Shown: one piece after another, positions 7,753-17,400 of the stretch | How positions within the stretch are numbered: position 1 is the first letter of the stretch | How the letters are laid out: the number at the start of each line of letters is the position of its first letter | NCBI GenBank assembly: GCA_026225215.1 | Contig: JAMFSI010000100.1 | Location: 1-64,000, forward strand | DNA length: 64,000 nt | Reading direction: 5' to 3' | Source: Sphingomonas palustris | Lineage (GTDB): Bacteria; Pseudomonadota; Alphaproteobacteria; Sphingomonadales; Sphingomonadaceae | The notes under the pieces: model-generated | The model's input: the letters and a program-made list of their open reading frames with translations, nothing else | Told to the model about the DNA's origin: nothing | Databases searched by the model: none | Position numbers and translations under genes: made by a program

Positions 7753-10700
7753 ATGAACCAATCCATGGTCACGATCGTTGCGCCGCTCGATCCGGCGCGA
7801 CTGAAAGACGTCGAGGCAGCCATCGATGCGCTTGGCAATCCCGCCCGTCCTGATCTTGCCGCCCGGCTGGACCAACTCGATGACGAGGCCGGGATTCATT
7901 TCGTCAGCTTGCACGCGCTACCGAGCTTTACTGCGGGCAAGGCTCATCTCGTGCTCGAATTCTCCGCCGATGGCGATCAGCCCGCTACGATCACGCGACT
8001 TGCCAGCGCAATCGGCGGCGAGTTGGCGGATGTTTTCCGCCTCGCGAGCGATTGGGGAAGCGCAGCGATTGCAGCTTACCTGACGAGCCACGCGATCACC
8101 ACCGGCTTCGGTCTCGGCGCGCATCCCGGCATCGGTCATTGCGGCTCGCCCGGGATGAGCGTCGGGCGCATTCGCAAGGAACGAGCATTGTTCTTCCGGG
8201 TCGGTGAAATCCTGGCCACTCAGGGGGGCGACATCGGCTCCCTGGCCCGGCTCGATGCCGTGCGTGCAGAACTAAGGATGTCGGCCCCCGACCTGTTGGT
8301 TCCGGCTGAACCTGCTGTGCCATTTGTGGCAAGTGATGTTATCTGCGCCGCGCTGACTGCGATCGGCGCTTTTCTGACGACTTATGCCAAGCCTGTTCTA
8401 GGGCTGCTGTTGGTAGCCTGGCTCGTCGGCATCATTTTCACCGGTCACGACCTCATTCAATTACACAGCTTGGCGCACGCCTCGGGCCATGGCGTCATGT
8501 CCCAGGGGCTTTGGCTTGATCCCGCTACCACGGGGCACTCTGGGCTGGCCTGGTTGCTGATAAAGGCTGCCCTGGGCCTCGCCTGGAAACTGTTCTGGCT
8601 TTTTTTGATCGCCTTCCTTGTCTTTGCCGTCATCGTCTATCTGCAACTCAGGCAACAGGAAGCAAACGACTGGATCAGTAGCCGCGCACCCGATCCTGCA
8701 ACGCTCCACGCCATATTCGAGCGAGAAAACCACGAAGGCTACGCGCATAATCACATGGTCTCGCTGACCGAGCGCAAGGCCGGCTGGTTGCGCTATTTCA
8801 CCTTGCGGCTGGTCTTCTTCGCGATCGCGACGTTGAACGGCAAACTCTACAAGCCGGGCTATCTGGGTTCGATCGGCACGATCCATTTCGCCCGCTGGAT
8901 CACGGTGCCGGGCACGCGCGATCTGGTGTTTTTCTCCAATTACGGCGGCAGCTGGGAATCCTATCTCGAAGACTTCATTACGCTCGCACATAACGGCCTG
9001 ACCGGGGTGTGGTCGAACTCGGTGGGCTTTCCCAGGACCGAAAACCTGATCGGCCTCGGCGCCACCGATGGCGAACGCTTCAAGCGCTTTGCCCGCCAGT
9101 CGATGCTGCCGACGCGGTTCTGGTATTCGGCTTATCCCGATCTCGATACTGACATGATCAGGGTCAATGCCGCAGTGCGCCGGGGCTTGTCCGGAGCTAT
9201 GACCGAGGACGACGCGGCGCTGTGGCTGAGCCGGTTCGGCTCGACACTGCGGCCGGAGCTCAAACTGGTCACCACCGAGATCCAGAGCCTGCTCTTCGGC
9301 GGTTTGAATTTTCTGCCCTTTGCGACCGCCACCTTCTGGCAACTGCCGCGCGATCCGGCGCAGGCACGGGCCTGGCTTGCCGAAGTCTCGAAAGATATTG
9401 CCTGGAACGATGGTCGAAGGGTCCGTGACGACCCCCGCGTCGAGGCGATCTTTCAGCTCGGATTGAGTGCGGCGGGGCTGACGGCGCTCGATCTGCCGGC
9501 AGCAGGATTAGCGACATTTCCGCCCGCCTTTGTCGATGGCATGGCTGCCCGCGCCCGCGTGTTGGGCGATACCGGAAGCAATGCCAGCGCCGGTTGGTGG
9601 TGGCAGGAACCGGCCGATGCGGCGGTGCTGGTCTATGGCCAGACCCGCGAGGCGCATATTGCGCTGCACGCGCAGTTGACCGATCTCTCGCTCAAGCACG
9701 GCGCCGGGCTGATTCACCAGGTACCATTGCGTGATCTGCCGCAGGAAACGGGAACCGAGCCGGACGGCCAGCAGAAGCCGGGCGATCCCGCAGAGCCGGG
9801 CAAGGCGATGGCGAAAGTTGCCGCCCGCCACAGCGGCGATTCCAAGCATGCCCCTGCGCCTTTCCTTCCCGAGCCTTTCGGCTTCGCCGACGGGATCTCG
9901 CAACCGCTGATGATGGGCACGTACAAGGCCGAGCGCAGCCAGGCGCATCCGTTGCATATCGTCGCGCCGGGTGAATTCATTTTGGGCTATCCGGACAATC
10001 GCGGCAATTTGCCGCCGGGGCCTTGCTTGCCGGCGATTTACGATCCCACCAATCTGCTGCCGATCCCCGACCCCGATCCCAGCTTTTCGGACAATGATGC
10101 CAACCAACTGCGCGATCTGGGGCGTAACGGCAGTTTCCTCGTCATCCGCCAGTTGGAGCAAGACGTTGACGGCTTCAACGCCTATTGTCGGCAGGAGTCG
10201 GATGCGTTGAACCACCGGCGCCGGCTGGGGGCGCCGTACCGGGTCACGCCTGAATTCATCGGCGCCAAGCTGGTCGGGCGCTGGCACAATGGCGCGCCGC
10301 TGGTTCGCTCGCCTTACAGTGAGTCGCACGATCTTACGATCAAGTATGAAAATGCCTTCAAGCTCGGCTTCGAGGATCCCGAGGCGATGCGCTGTCCCTT
10401 CGGGGCGCATATCCGGCGCGCCAATCCGCGCGACAGCCTCGACCCCGGCTCCGACGACCAGATTGCGATCAGCAATCGGCACCGGATGATCCGGGTTGGT
10501 CGCAAGTACAAGGAGGAAGATGGCCAGAAGCCAGGCATCTTGTTCATGTGCCTGAACGGCGATATCGAACGCCAATTCGAATTCGTTCAGCAGACCTGGG
10601 TCAATGGCAATGTCATCTCCCTGTCCTGCCCGACCAATCTCTATGGCGAGAGCGACCCGCTGCTCGGCAATGATGCCAGGAACTCCGGCTTCACCATTCC

Positions 10701-10818
10701 GACCCGCGACGGGCCGGTGAAACTCGCGTCCCTGCCCCAATTCGTCACCATGCGCGGCGGCGGCTATTTCTTCATGCCGGGCAAGCGACTGGTGCAATAT
10801 CTCGCGCAACCGCAATGA
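7753..10818 (+). CDS. Membrane-anchored DyP-type haem peroxidase, large multidomain
   Basis: A protein of 1021 residues, about three times the usual DyP length. Residues about 1-180 form an alpha/beta region (IHFVSLHALPS, AHLVLEFS) that looks like a ferredoxin-like fold. Hydrophobic helices follow at about 195-228 and 268-298. A second domain (about 325-480) contains GTIHFARWITVPGTRDLVFF and NYGGSWESYLEDF, a pattern known from uncharacterised proteins. The C-terminal half (about 620-1015) is DyP-like: GFADGISQP (about 710, the GxxDG motif with distal Asp), CPFGAHIRRANPRD (about 880, proximal His) and GGGYFFMPG near the end. The start is ATG 7753 behind AAGGGA. Its stop overlaps the GST-like gene as ATGA, implying translational coupling. 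Peroxidase activity is likely from the motifs; the substrate is unknown. Confidence 0.75.
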   Translation: MNQSMVTIVAPLDPARLKDVEAAIDALGNPARPDLAARLDQLDDEAGIHFVSLHALPSFTAGKAHLVLEFSADGDQPATITRLASAIGGELADVFRLASDWGSAAIAAYLTSHAITTGFGLGAHPGIGHCGSPGMSVGRIRKERALFFRVGEILATQGGDIGSLARLDAVRAELRMSAPDLLVPAEPAVPFVASDVICAALTAIGAFLTTYAKPVLGLLLVAWLVGIIFTGHDLIQLHSLAHASGHGVMSQGLWLDPATTGHSGLAWLLIKAALGLAWKLFWLFLIAFLVFAVIVYLQLRQQEANDWISSRAPDPATLHAIFERENHEGYAHNHMVSLTERKAGWLRYFTLRLVFFAIATLNGKLYKPGYLGSIGTIHFARWITVPGTRDLVFFSNYGGSWESYLEDFITLAHNGLTGVWSNSVGFPRTENLIGLGATDGERFKRFARQSMLPTRFWYSAYPDLDTDMIRVNAAVRRGLSGAMTEDDAALWLSRFGSTLRPELKLVTTEIQSLLFGGLNFLPFATATFWQLPRDPAQARAWLAEVSKDIAWNDGRRVRDDPRVEAIFQLGLSAAGLTALDLPAAGLATFPPAFVDGMAARARVLGDTGSNASAGWWWQEPADAAVLVYGQTREAHIALHAQLTDLSLKHGAGLIHQVPLRDLPQETGTEPDGQQKPGDPAEPGKAMAKVAARHSGDSKHAPAPFLPEPFGFADGISQPLMMGTYKAERSQAHPLHIVAPGEFILGYPDNRGNLPPGPCLPAIYDPTNLLPIPDPDPSFSDNDANQLRDLGRNGSFLVIRQLEQDVDGFNAYCRQESDALNHRRRLGAPYRVTPEFIGAKLVGRWHNGAPLVRSPYSESHDLTIKYENAFKLGFEDPEAMRCPFGAHIRRANPRDSLDPGSDDQIAISNRHRMIRVGRKYKEEDGQKPGILFMCLNGDIERQFEFVQQTWVNGNVISLSCPTNLYGESDPLLGNDARNSGFTIPTRDGPVKLASLPQFVTMRGGGYFFMPGKRLVQYLAQPQ

Positions 10819-11576
10819 TGGCGCCAATGCCTCGCCTGCTCACCTTTGCGCCGATGATCGACAGCGAGACCACGCGCCTGCTCTGCCGCTGGTACGGCAT
10901 CGAACACGTCGAGGACGACCATCTGTTCGGCTGGGTCTCGCTGCTGACCCTGCTGCACGGCGGCTATGGCCGCGTGCCACTGCTTTATGGCGGCGGCCTC
11001 AAACTCAGTGGCCCGCGTCCCGTGGTCGATCGCTTCGACCCGCTCGCCATGCCCGAGCGCCGATTGTTGCTTCCCGGATCGGAACGCGCCAGTGTCGAGG
11101 CAGATTGGGCAGCGTATAATGGCTCGCTTGCCGTCGATGTCGCCGTCTTCTCCTACTTTCATCTGCTCCCCGAGCGTGAGCAGATGATCGCGATCTTCGC
11201 CCAGCCGGTGCCGCCTAGGGAGCGCAAGCTGACACCGCGCGTTTATCCGCTGCTGCGCTGGCTGTTCACCACCCTGTTGCAATTGAAGCGCCAGCGAGCC
11301 GATGCAGCGGAGCGGCGCATTCGCACGGTTTTCGCAGCCGTGGCCCGGAGACTGGGCGACGGACGATTTTTCTTGCTCGGCGACCGCTTGACGCTCGGTG
11401 ACATTGCCTTTGCCGGCGCGACCGCACCGCTGCTCCAACCCGCCGGTTACGGCGCAAGAATGCCGCCCATCGACGACATGCCTGCCGCTATGCGTGACTT
11501 TATTCGAGATTTGCGTTCGACGAGGACAAATAGCTATGTCGAAAGTGTTTATTCGTCTGTTGCAACTCTCGATTGA
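10815..11576 (+). CDS. Glutathione S-transferase-like protein
   Basis: A 253-residue protein with a thioredoxin-fold N-terminal part (LTFAPMIDSETTRLLCRWYG, then VPLLYGGGLKLSGPRPVVDRF, resembling the GST beta-alpha-beta with its Ser loop). An all-helical C-terminal domain ends with FLLGDRLTLGDIAFAGATAPL, the typical GST N-capping box region. GST-like proteins conjugate or reduce oxidised electrophiles with glutathione. Its start ATG overlaps the stop of the peroxidase gene (ATGATG over TGA), so it is made in step with that protein. A role in disposing of hydroperoxides or epoxides made by the P450/peroxidase pair is inference. Another ATG three bases on is equally possible. Confidence 0.75.
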   Translation: MMAPMPRLLTFAPMIDSETTRLLCRWYGIEHVEDDHLFGWVSLLTLLHGGYGRVPLLYGGGLKLSGPRPVVDRFDPLAMPERRLLLPGSERASVEADWAAYNGSLAVDVAVFSYFHLLPEREQMIAIFAQPVPPRERKLTPRVYPLLRWLFTTLLQLKRQRADAAERRIRTVFAAVARRLGDGRFFLLGDRLTLGDIAFAGATAPLLQPAGYGARMPPIDDMPAAMRDFIRDLRSTRTNSYVESVYSSVATLD

Positions 11577-11608
11577 TCATCCGCGTATTTGCCTGAGATT
11601 GCCTATCC

Positions 11609-11640
11609 GCCCGCCCCAGTCGAAACTGAAGCGGGCGGGC
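11609..11640. terminator. Hairpin terminator between convergent genes
   Basis: Arms GCCCGCCC (11609-11616) and GGGCGGGC (11633-11640) pair perfectly. Inside, CAGT and ACTG close a CGAA tetraloop, with an AAGC bulge. There is no T-run on the plus strand. It lies 33 bp after the GST-like gene and 11 bp from the end of the convergent TBDR, so it may serve both. Confidence 0.65.
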
Positions 11641-11650
11641 AGCGAATTTA

Positions 11651-13972
11651 TCAACTTCCGAAATAGGCCTTCAACCGGAAGCCCCACATGCGCGGCATGT
11701 TGATCTGGGCGTTTTCGCCGCCAATGATCGTATTGGCGGTGCCGGGGAAAGTATAGAATTTAGCATTGGTCGCGTTAGTCATGAAGAAACTGAGATCGAA
11801 AGGCTTGCCGAATACCGATTTCCAATCGGCATTGAGATTGAGCAAATTCTCGGCTGGCGCCTTGTAAAGCGGTGATGCCGATGCTGCGACGATCTGGTCG
11901 GCATCGGTGTGCGTAAAGGTCGCGCCGAAGGAGACCCTACCGATGCTCTCGTCGAGCGGCAGCGTGTAAGTGCCAGTGAGCGTAACCCGGTTCTTGGGTG
12001 ATTCGGGTAATGGGTCTCCCACTGCAGCAGTTGGGAAAACGGTCGTGTAATAGGGTAGTTTGCCGCTTTGAATTTCATTTAATATTGCTTGAACACCCGT
12101 ATCTGACTGCAGTTTAGTGTTGAGATAGGTATAGCCCGCATCGACATTAAACCCTGGGAACAATCTGACCGACGTATCCACTTCGATACCCCAGATCCGC
12201 GATTTGCCGGCATTGATGATGGGCGCCGATTGCGGAATGGACCCCTGATAGGCCGGCGCGACGATCGGATCGATGTCGAGTTCCTGGTTGCGGAAATTAT
12301 TATAGAAACCGGCAATGTCGAAATAGCCGGGAAATGCGCCACGCAGCGTCGCCTTGAGGCCGCCTTCATAAGTATCGACCTTTTCTGGACCAACGGTTTC
12401 CAAGCCGACATCGTTCGGGTTGATCGCACCTTCACGATAGCCTCTCGCCCATTTGACATAGGCCAGCAGATCGCGCGTCGGTTTGTAATCGAGGTCGATC
12501 AGCCAGGTCGGCCGGCTCGACTTCTCCTTGATGATCAGATCGCACTGGGTGGAATTCGCGACAAACAGCGGGATTGGACCTCCGCCCGCGTTGGTTCCCG
12601 CATTGAACGCGATGCCATCCTGACAGGATTGCACCCCAGGCGCGTAAATATTGGTGTCCTGGCTCTCATCCTTGAGATGGTCGCTGGTATAGCGGATGCC
12701 ACCGGTCAGGCTGAGTTGTTGCGTCAGCTTGTACGTCGCCTGAGCATAGACCGCTTTATCGTTGAACGTATCCTTCACCTGCGAGTTCGAGACCGAGCCG
12801 GCCGGGAATGGCCCCGCGAAAATGCGGTCGTCGCAAGTAAGAGTCTGGATATTCGCGCAGTTCTGGAAAATGTCGGTCAGCCCCGAACTGAAGCCGAGCG
12901 GATCGCTGACCTCGATATATCCGCCGATCTGCCAGTTGAGCCGGTCATCGCTCGACCGGCCCTGAAACTGCAGTTCCTCGGTAAAGGTCGATTCAGCAGA
13001 GTTGTTGCCGCTATATCCGGGGTAAAGCTGGATCGCCGTGGTCGGCGCGGAGACATTGGCTGGATTGAACTCGTTCAGCGTGAAGCCGCCGGCGCTTTGC
13101 GGGCCGGTATAGGGGAAGTCTTCACCCTCCAGGCTGAAAGCCGCCTGCTCGCGATATTCGGCGTAGGAAGCGATGTTCTTGATCTTGAGCGTGTCCGAGG
13201 CCTGCCAGGTGGTGGTGTTGATTACTTGCCATTGCTGGACCTTCTCGAACGGATTGGGGTCGCTGTTCTGCACATCCCAATAGCCGCCGGCGGCGTTCTG
13301 TTTCGCCAGCTGAGCGCAAGCGTTCGGCTGGAACAGCGAAGCCAGGCCGCCCGTGAGCGCAGCCTGCGCCGGGGTGTCGCAGGTGAACAACTTCGGCACC
13401 ACGCCACGATTATGCGAATTGCTGTAGCTGGCGATGGTGTAGTTTTCGAGATTGGGGGTCAGATCGCCGACAATGCTGATGCGACCGGCGAAATAGTCGG
13501 TATTGCCCAGCGAACTTGGCCCGATGCCGGAAATATTCTTGAGATAACCATCGCGCTGGTTCCAATCGAACGCGCCGCGCACCCGGAAGGTGTCGCTGAG
13601 CGGCACGTTGAGCATGCCCTCGACGCGGTGCATGTTGTAGTCGCCGACCGAACCCTGAAGCCAGCCTTCGAGTTTTTGCGTCGGTTTTGCCGGCACCAGC
13701 AGGATCGCGCCGCCCGTGGTGTTGCGACCGAACAAGGTGCCCTGCGGCCCTTTCAGCACCTGCACGTCCTGCAGATCCATGAATGAGCCGACGCCGGCAC
13801 CATTGCCCGAGGTGGTGCCGCCGTTCGAACGGGGAGCGATGACATCGGCAAGATAGACCCCGACCGACGGCGCGGTCTTGCCTTCCTGCGTGAAACCGCG
13901 GATCGCGAAAGTGCTCTTTTCCGGGCCGAACTGGGTATTGCTGGTCAGCGAGGGCACATAGGTGCCGAGGGA
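11651..13972 (-). pseudogene. TonB-dependent receptor, 5'-truncated
   Basis: An outer-membrane TBDR reading frame of about 770 codons that ends with a normal C-terminal beta signal (RMWGFRLKAYFGS). It has most of the plug (FAIRGFTQEGKTAPSVG, VLKGPQGTLFGRNTTGG) and the whole 22-strand-type barrel. The signal peptide, TonB box and first part of the plug are missing. The first recognisable residues are SLGTYVPSLTSNTQFG near 13972, and a TGA interrupts the frame at about 14003. Upstream sequence belongs to a different coding fragment, so the loss arose by recombination and not by a point change. A GTG at 13957 could start a protein, but without export signals it would not function. It is closely related to the TBDR remnant at 49840-52033. 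Confidence 0.8.
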
Positions 13973-14190
13973 CCGCGATCGCTGCGGTTCCCGGCTCGAC
14001 GTTCAGAACCGACGCCTGGGCCGGCGATATCACCGCTGCGGACATTTCCTGATCGACCTCCACCACGCGGAAAAAGTCCAACGCGGATTGCACACGCTGC
14101 GCAAGAGCAAGGCTGGCCTGACGCTGGGGATCTATCAGCACACCCAGGTACGGCATTTCCACAAGATCTACGAGCCCTACCTGGGGCTTT
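13965..14190 (-). pseudogene. Fragment resembling the C-terminal UTRA region of a GntR-type regulator
   Basis: Directly upstream of the truncated TBDR and in another frame, the minus strand reads LVDLVEMPYLGVLIDPQR, then ALAQRVQSALDFF, then DQEMSAAVISPAQASVLNVE and PGTAAIAVPR. The last part matches the pattern at the end of UTRA domains (a residue run like ISAV-A-A--L-V--G-P-L-I-R). There is no DNA-binding domain. The fragment runs from the repeat element at 14194 straight into TBDR sequence at about 13970. I read it as debris at a recombination junction. The family assignment is tentative; the junction itself is clear. Confidence 0.4.
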
Positions 14191-14193
14191 AGC

Positions 14194-14235
14194 GTCTGAT
14201 CCGAAACTCCGTTTCGGATAGTCGGTACCGGGCTC
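14194..14235 (+). repeat. Interspersed element, copy B (solo left end)
   Basis: GTCTGATCCGAAACTCCGTT continues into TCGGATAGTCGGTACCGGGC and matches the left end of the family seen complete at 45585 (one base change in the palindrome loop). It diverges from the family after about 41 bp. It separates the damaged TBDR/GntR-like debris from the nitrate assimilation locus. Confidence 0.75.
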
Positions 14236-14259
14236 CAGATCGGAAGCAGCGCACAATTA

Positions 14260-14347
14260 TGCTGCACTGCAAAAATATCTTGCCTACCGGGCCTGAATCC
14301 CGCAAACTATAGTCCGATTTACGAGCCATCTGCCCAACGAAGGGCAG
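14260..14347 (+). promoter_or_regulatory. nasA leader: conserved upstream box, promoter and ANTAR-target hairpin
   Basis: TGCTGCACTGCAAAA (14260-14274) is shared with the narK and nirB leaders. Just downstream are a possible -35 (TTGCCT, 14280) and a possible -10 near 14305-14312 (AACTATAG). The hairpin at 14330-14347 has stem CTGCCC/GGGCAG and hexaloop AACGAA. The loop has A at position 1 and G at position 4, the known recognition signature of ANTAR-domain antiterminators such as NasT. A terminator follows at 14389. NasT binding should prevent termination when nitrate is present. A second hexaloop hairpin, common in ANTAR targets, was not identified with confidence. Confidence 0.75.
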
Positions 14348-14388
14348 AGGGTTAGCACCGCCCGCAAGGGCATTATCAGATAGGCAAC

Positions 14389-14435
14389 GCCGCCATCGAC
14401 CAGCCCTCCCGGGGCTCTGTCGGTGGCGGCTTTTT
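14389..14435 (+). terminator. Leader attenuator terminator of nasA
   Basis: GCCGCCATCGAC (14389-14400) pairs with GTCGGTGGCGGC (14419-14430) with one wobble. An inner AGCCC/GGGCT stem follows, and TTTTT closes the element. It sits between the ANTAR-type hairpin and the nasA start, as expected for NasT-controlled transcription attenuation. Confidence 0.85.
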
Positions 14436-14458
14436 CTTTGGGCTGTACCGAACGGACG

Positions 14459-17400
14459 ATGACCAAGAAGACCGTCAAAAGCGTGTGCCCCTATTGCGGC
14501 GTCGGCTGCGGCATCCTCCTGGATGTCGAAGACAACCGGATCGTCAAGGTCTCCGGCGACAAGAGCCATCCCACCAATTTCGGAAGGCTTTGCACCAAGG
14601 GCAGCAGTTGCGGGCAGCCGGTGGCGGCCGGTGGCCGCGCCGACAAGGCTTACGCGCGGATCGAAGGCAGTCGTGAGCAGGGCGCGATCCCGATGGCATC
14701 AGCGATCACCCGTACCGCGCAGGGCCTGCGCAGCATCATCGATCGCGATGGGCCGGATGCCGTATCGTTTTACGTCTCCGGGCAGATGTCGCTGGAGGCG
14801 CAATACCTCGCCAACAAGCTGTGCAAGGGCTTCATCGGCACGAACAATATCGAGAGCAATTCGCGATTGTGCATGGCGAGCGCGGCAAGCGGCTACAAAT
14901 TATCGCTCGGGGCGGACGGCCCGCCCGGATCCTATCAGGATTTCGACAAGGCCGACCTGTTCTTCGTCATCGGCGCCAATATGGCCGACTGCCATCCGAT
15001 TCTGTTCCTGCGAATGATGGATCGAGTCAAGGCCGGCGCGAAACTGATCGTGGTCGACCCCCGCCGCAACGCGACCGCCGACAAGGCCGACCTGTTCCTG
15101 CAAGTGCGGCCTGGCACCGATCTCGCATTGCTGAACGGGCTGCTGCATCTCCTCGCCGCCACCGGCAAGACCGACCCAGCCTTTATCGCGGCCCATACCG
15201 AGGGATGGGCAGCGATGCCCGAGTTTCTCGCCGACTATTCGCCGAATACAGTCTCCGAGATCACCGGCATTCCCGAAGCCGACTTGCGCGAGGCGGCCGA
15301 ATGGATCGGTGACGCATCCGAATGGATGAGCTGCTGGACCATGGGCCTCAACCAGAGCACCCATGGCACCTGGAACACCAACGCCATCTGCAATCTGCAT
15401 CTGGCCACCGGGGCGATCTGCCGGCCGGGCAGTGGCCCCTTCTCGCTAACCGGCCAGCCCAATGCGATGGGCGGCCGCGAAATGGGCTATATGGGGCCGG
15501 GCTTGCCCGGCCAACGGACGACTGCCAGCGAGATCGATCGCACTTTTGTCGAGGACAAATGGGGCACACCGCGCGGCACGTTGCGGGCAGAAGCGGGCGC
15601 AGGCACGGTCAGTCTGTTCGAGGACATGGCGGCGGGCAAAATCAAGGCCTGCTGGATCATCTGCACCAATCCCGTGGCCAGCATGGCCAACCGCAGCAAG
15701 GTCATCGCCGGGCTTGAGGCGGCAGAACTGGTGATCGCGCAGGACGTGTTCGTCGATACCGAGACTAACCGTTATGCCGACATCCTTCTCCCCGGCGCTC
15801 TGTGGGCCGAAGCCGAGGGCGTGATGATCAATTCCGAGCGCAATCTGACGCTGATGCAACAGGCGGTCGATCCGCCGGGCGAAGCCATGGCCGATTGGCA
15901 GATCATCGCCCAGGTGGCTTGCGAGATGGGCTATGCCCATGGCTTTACCTTTGCTTCGGCTAGCCAGATTTTCGATGAAATCCGCCAGTTCTGGAACCCC
16001 GTCACCGGTTATGACATTCGCGGCGCCAGCTATGTGCGGCTCAGCGAGACGCCGCTGCAATGGCCTTGCCCGCCCGACACGCCCGGTGATCGCAACCCGA
16101 TCCGCTATCTCAACGACGGCGTCAGCCAGACCGGACGGATCGATGAAAATAGCGAGCGGCCGCGCATCGCGTTCCCGACGGCAAGTGGGAAGGCGTTCTT
16201 TCTGGCCCGCCCGCACATGGACCCAGCCGAGATGCCCAGCGCAGATTTCCCGCTGGTGCTCAACACCGGGCGGCTGCAACACCAATGGCACACGCTGACC
16301 AAGACCGGGAAAGTCCCGACGCTCAACAAGCTCAATCCCGGCCCCTTCGTCGAAATACATCCCGAAGATGCGGCTGCGCTCGGCGTCGGCGAAAAAGATC
16401 GGGTCGAGATTCGCTCCCCACGTGGGCGTGCGGTGCTGCCGGCGGTGGTCACCGATCGGGTCCGCCCCGGCAATTGCTTCGCGCCTTTTCACTGGAACGA
16501 TGTCTTCGGGGAGGATCTGGCGATCAATGCGGTGACCAGCGACGCCGTCGATCCGATCTCATTGCAGCCCGAATTCAAATTCAGCGCGGTGGCGCTCACC
16601 CGCCTCTCCGGTCCTACTGAAGGAACCCCGCCCCACCCCGAAATTGTGGAAAGGGAAATGGCCATGCCGCTTTCCAGGCCGGATCACGGCGACCTTGCCC
16701 CGTTGCAATGGGCCGCCATCGATGCCTTTGCGCGAGTGATGGGACTGAAGGGCGGCGACGCGCCCAGCCTCTCCGGCCAGGAAACGGCCTACCTCGATGG
16801 CTTCATCACCGCGCTGCGATCGCCCGAGGGGCGGCAGACGGGCGGGGTTCCGGTACTGCCGCAAGGCGCACCCTTCGATCCATCTCGCCAGAACTATATC
16901 AACGGGCTGTTGGCAGGCCTGTTCGCCCGGACTTCTGTTTCGACTAACGCAACGACGGCCGATGAAACCAATGAAGTGCTGATCCTCTGGGCATCGCAGA
17001 CCGGCAATGCAGAGAATTTGGCCGAGACTTGCCAGAAACGTCTTACCGCCGCGGCGCACAAGGCGCGCTTGTTGCCGATGGACGATGCGAAGCCGGCAGA
17101 CCTCAAGGATGCAAGCCTCGCATTGCTCATCGCCAGTACCTTCGGCGATGGCGATGCGCCCGATAACGGCGGGGGCTTCTGGAATGCGCTCCAGGCCGAT
17201 ACCGCGCCATCGCTGGAAGGGTTGCGCTACGCCGTGCTGGGCCTGGGCGATTCCAGCTACGGCCAGTTCTGCGGATTCGGACGCAAGCTCGACACCAGGC
17301 TCGAGGCGCTGGGTGCGGTGCGAACCACGCCGCGCGTGGACTGCGAGCCGGACTATGAAGAGCCGGGATCGGTATGGATCGACAATATCATCGCCGCCCT

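Noticed and set aside
9508..10827. 439-codon minus-strand open frame opposite the DyP-type domain
   Set aside because: It is antisense to conserved peroxidase motifs and is explained by GC bias.
13962..14192. Plus-strand 76-codon ORF between the TBDR and nasA
   Set aside because: The minus-strand frame reads as a more protein-like UTRA-type fragment, and the plus-strand ORF ends in the repeat with no family pattern.
14255..14290. Sigma-54 promoter in the conserved box of the nasA, narK and nirB leaders
   Set aside because: The box contains GCAC and a downstream TTGC in nasA, but the GG-N10-GC spacing is not met and the TTGC is not kept in the narK leader.
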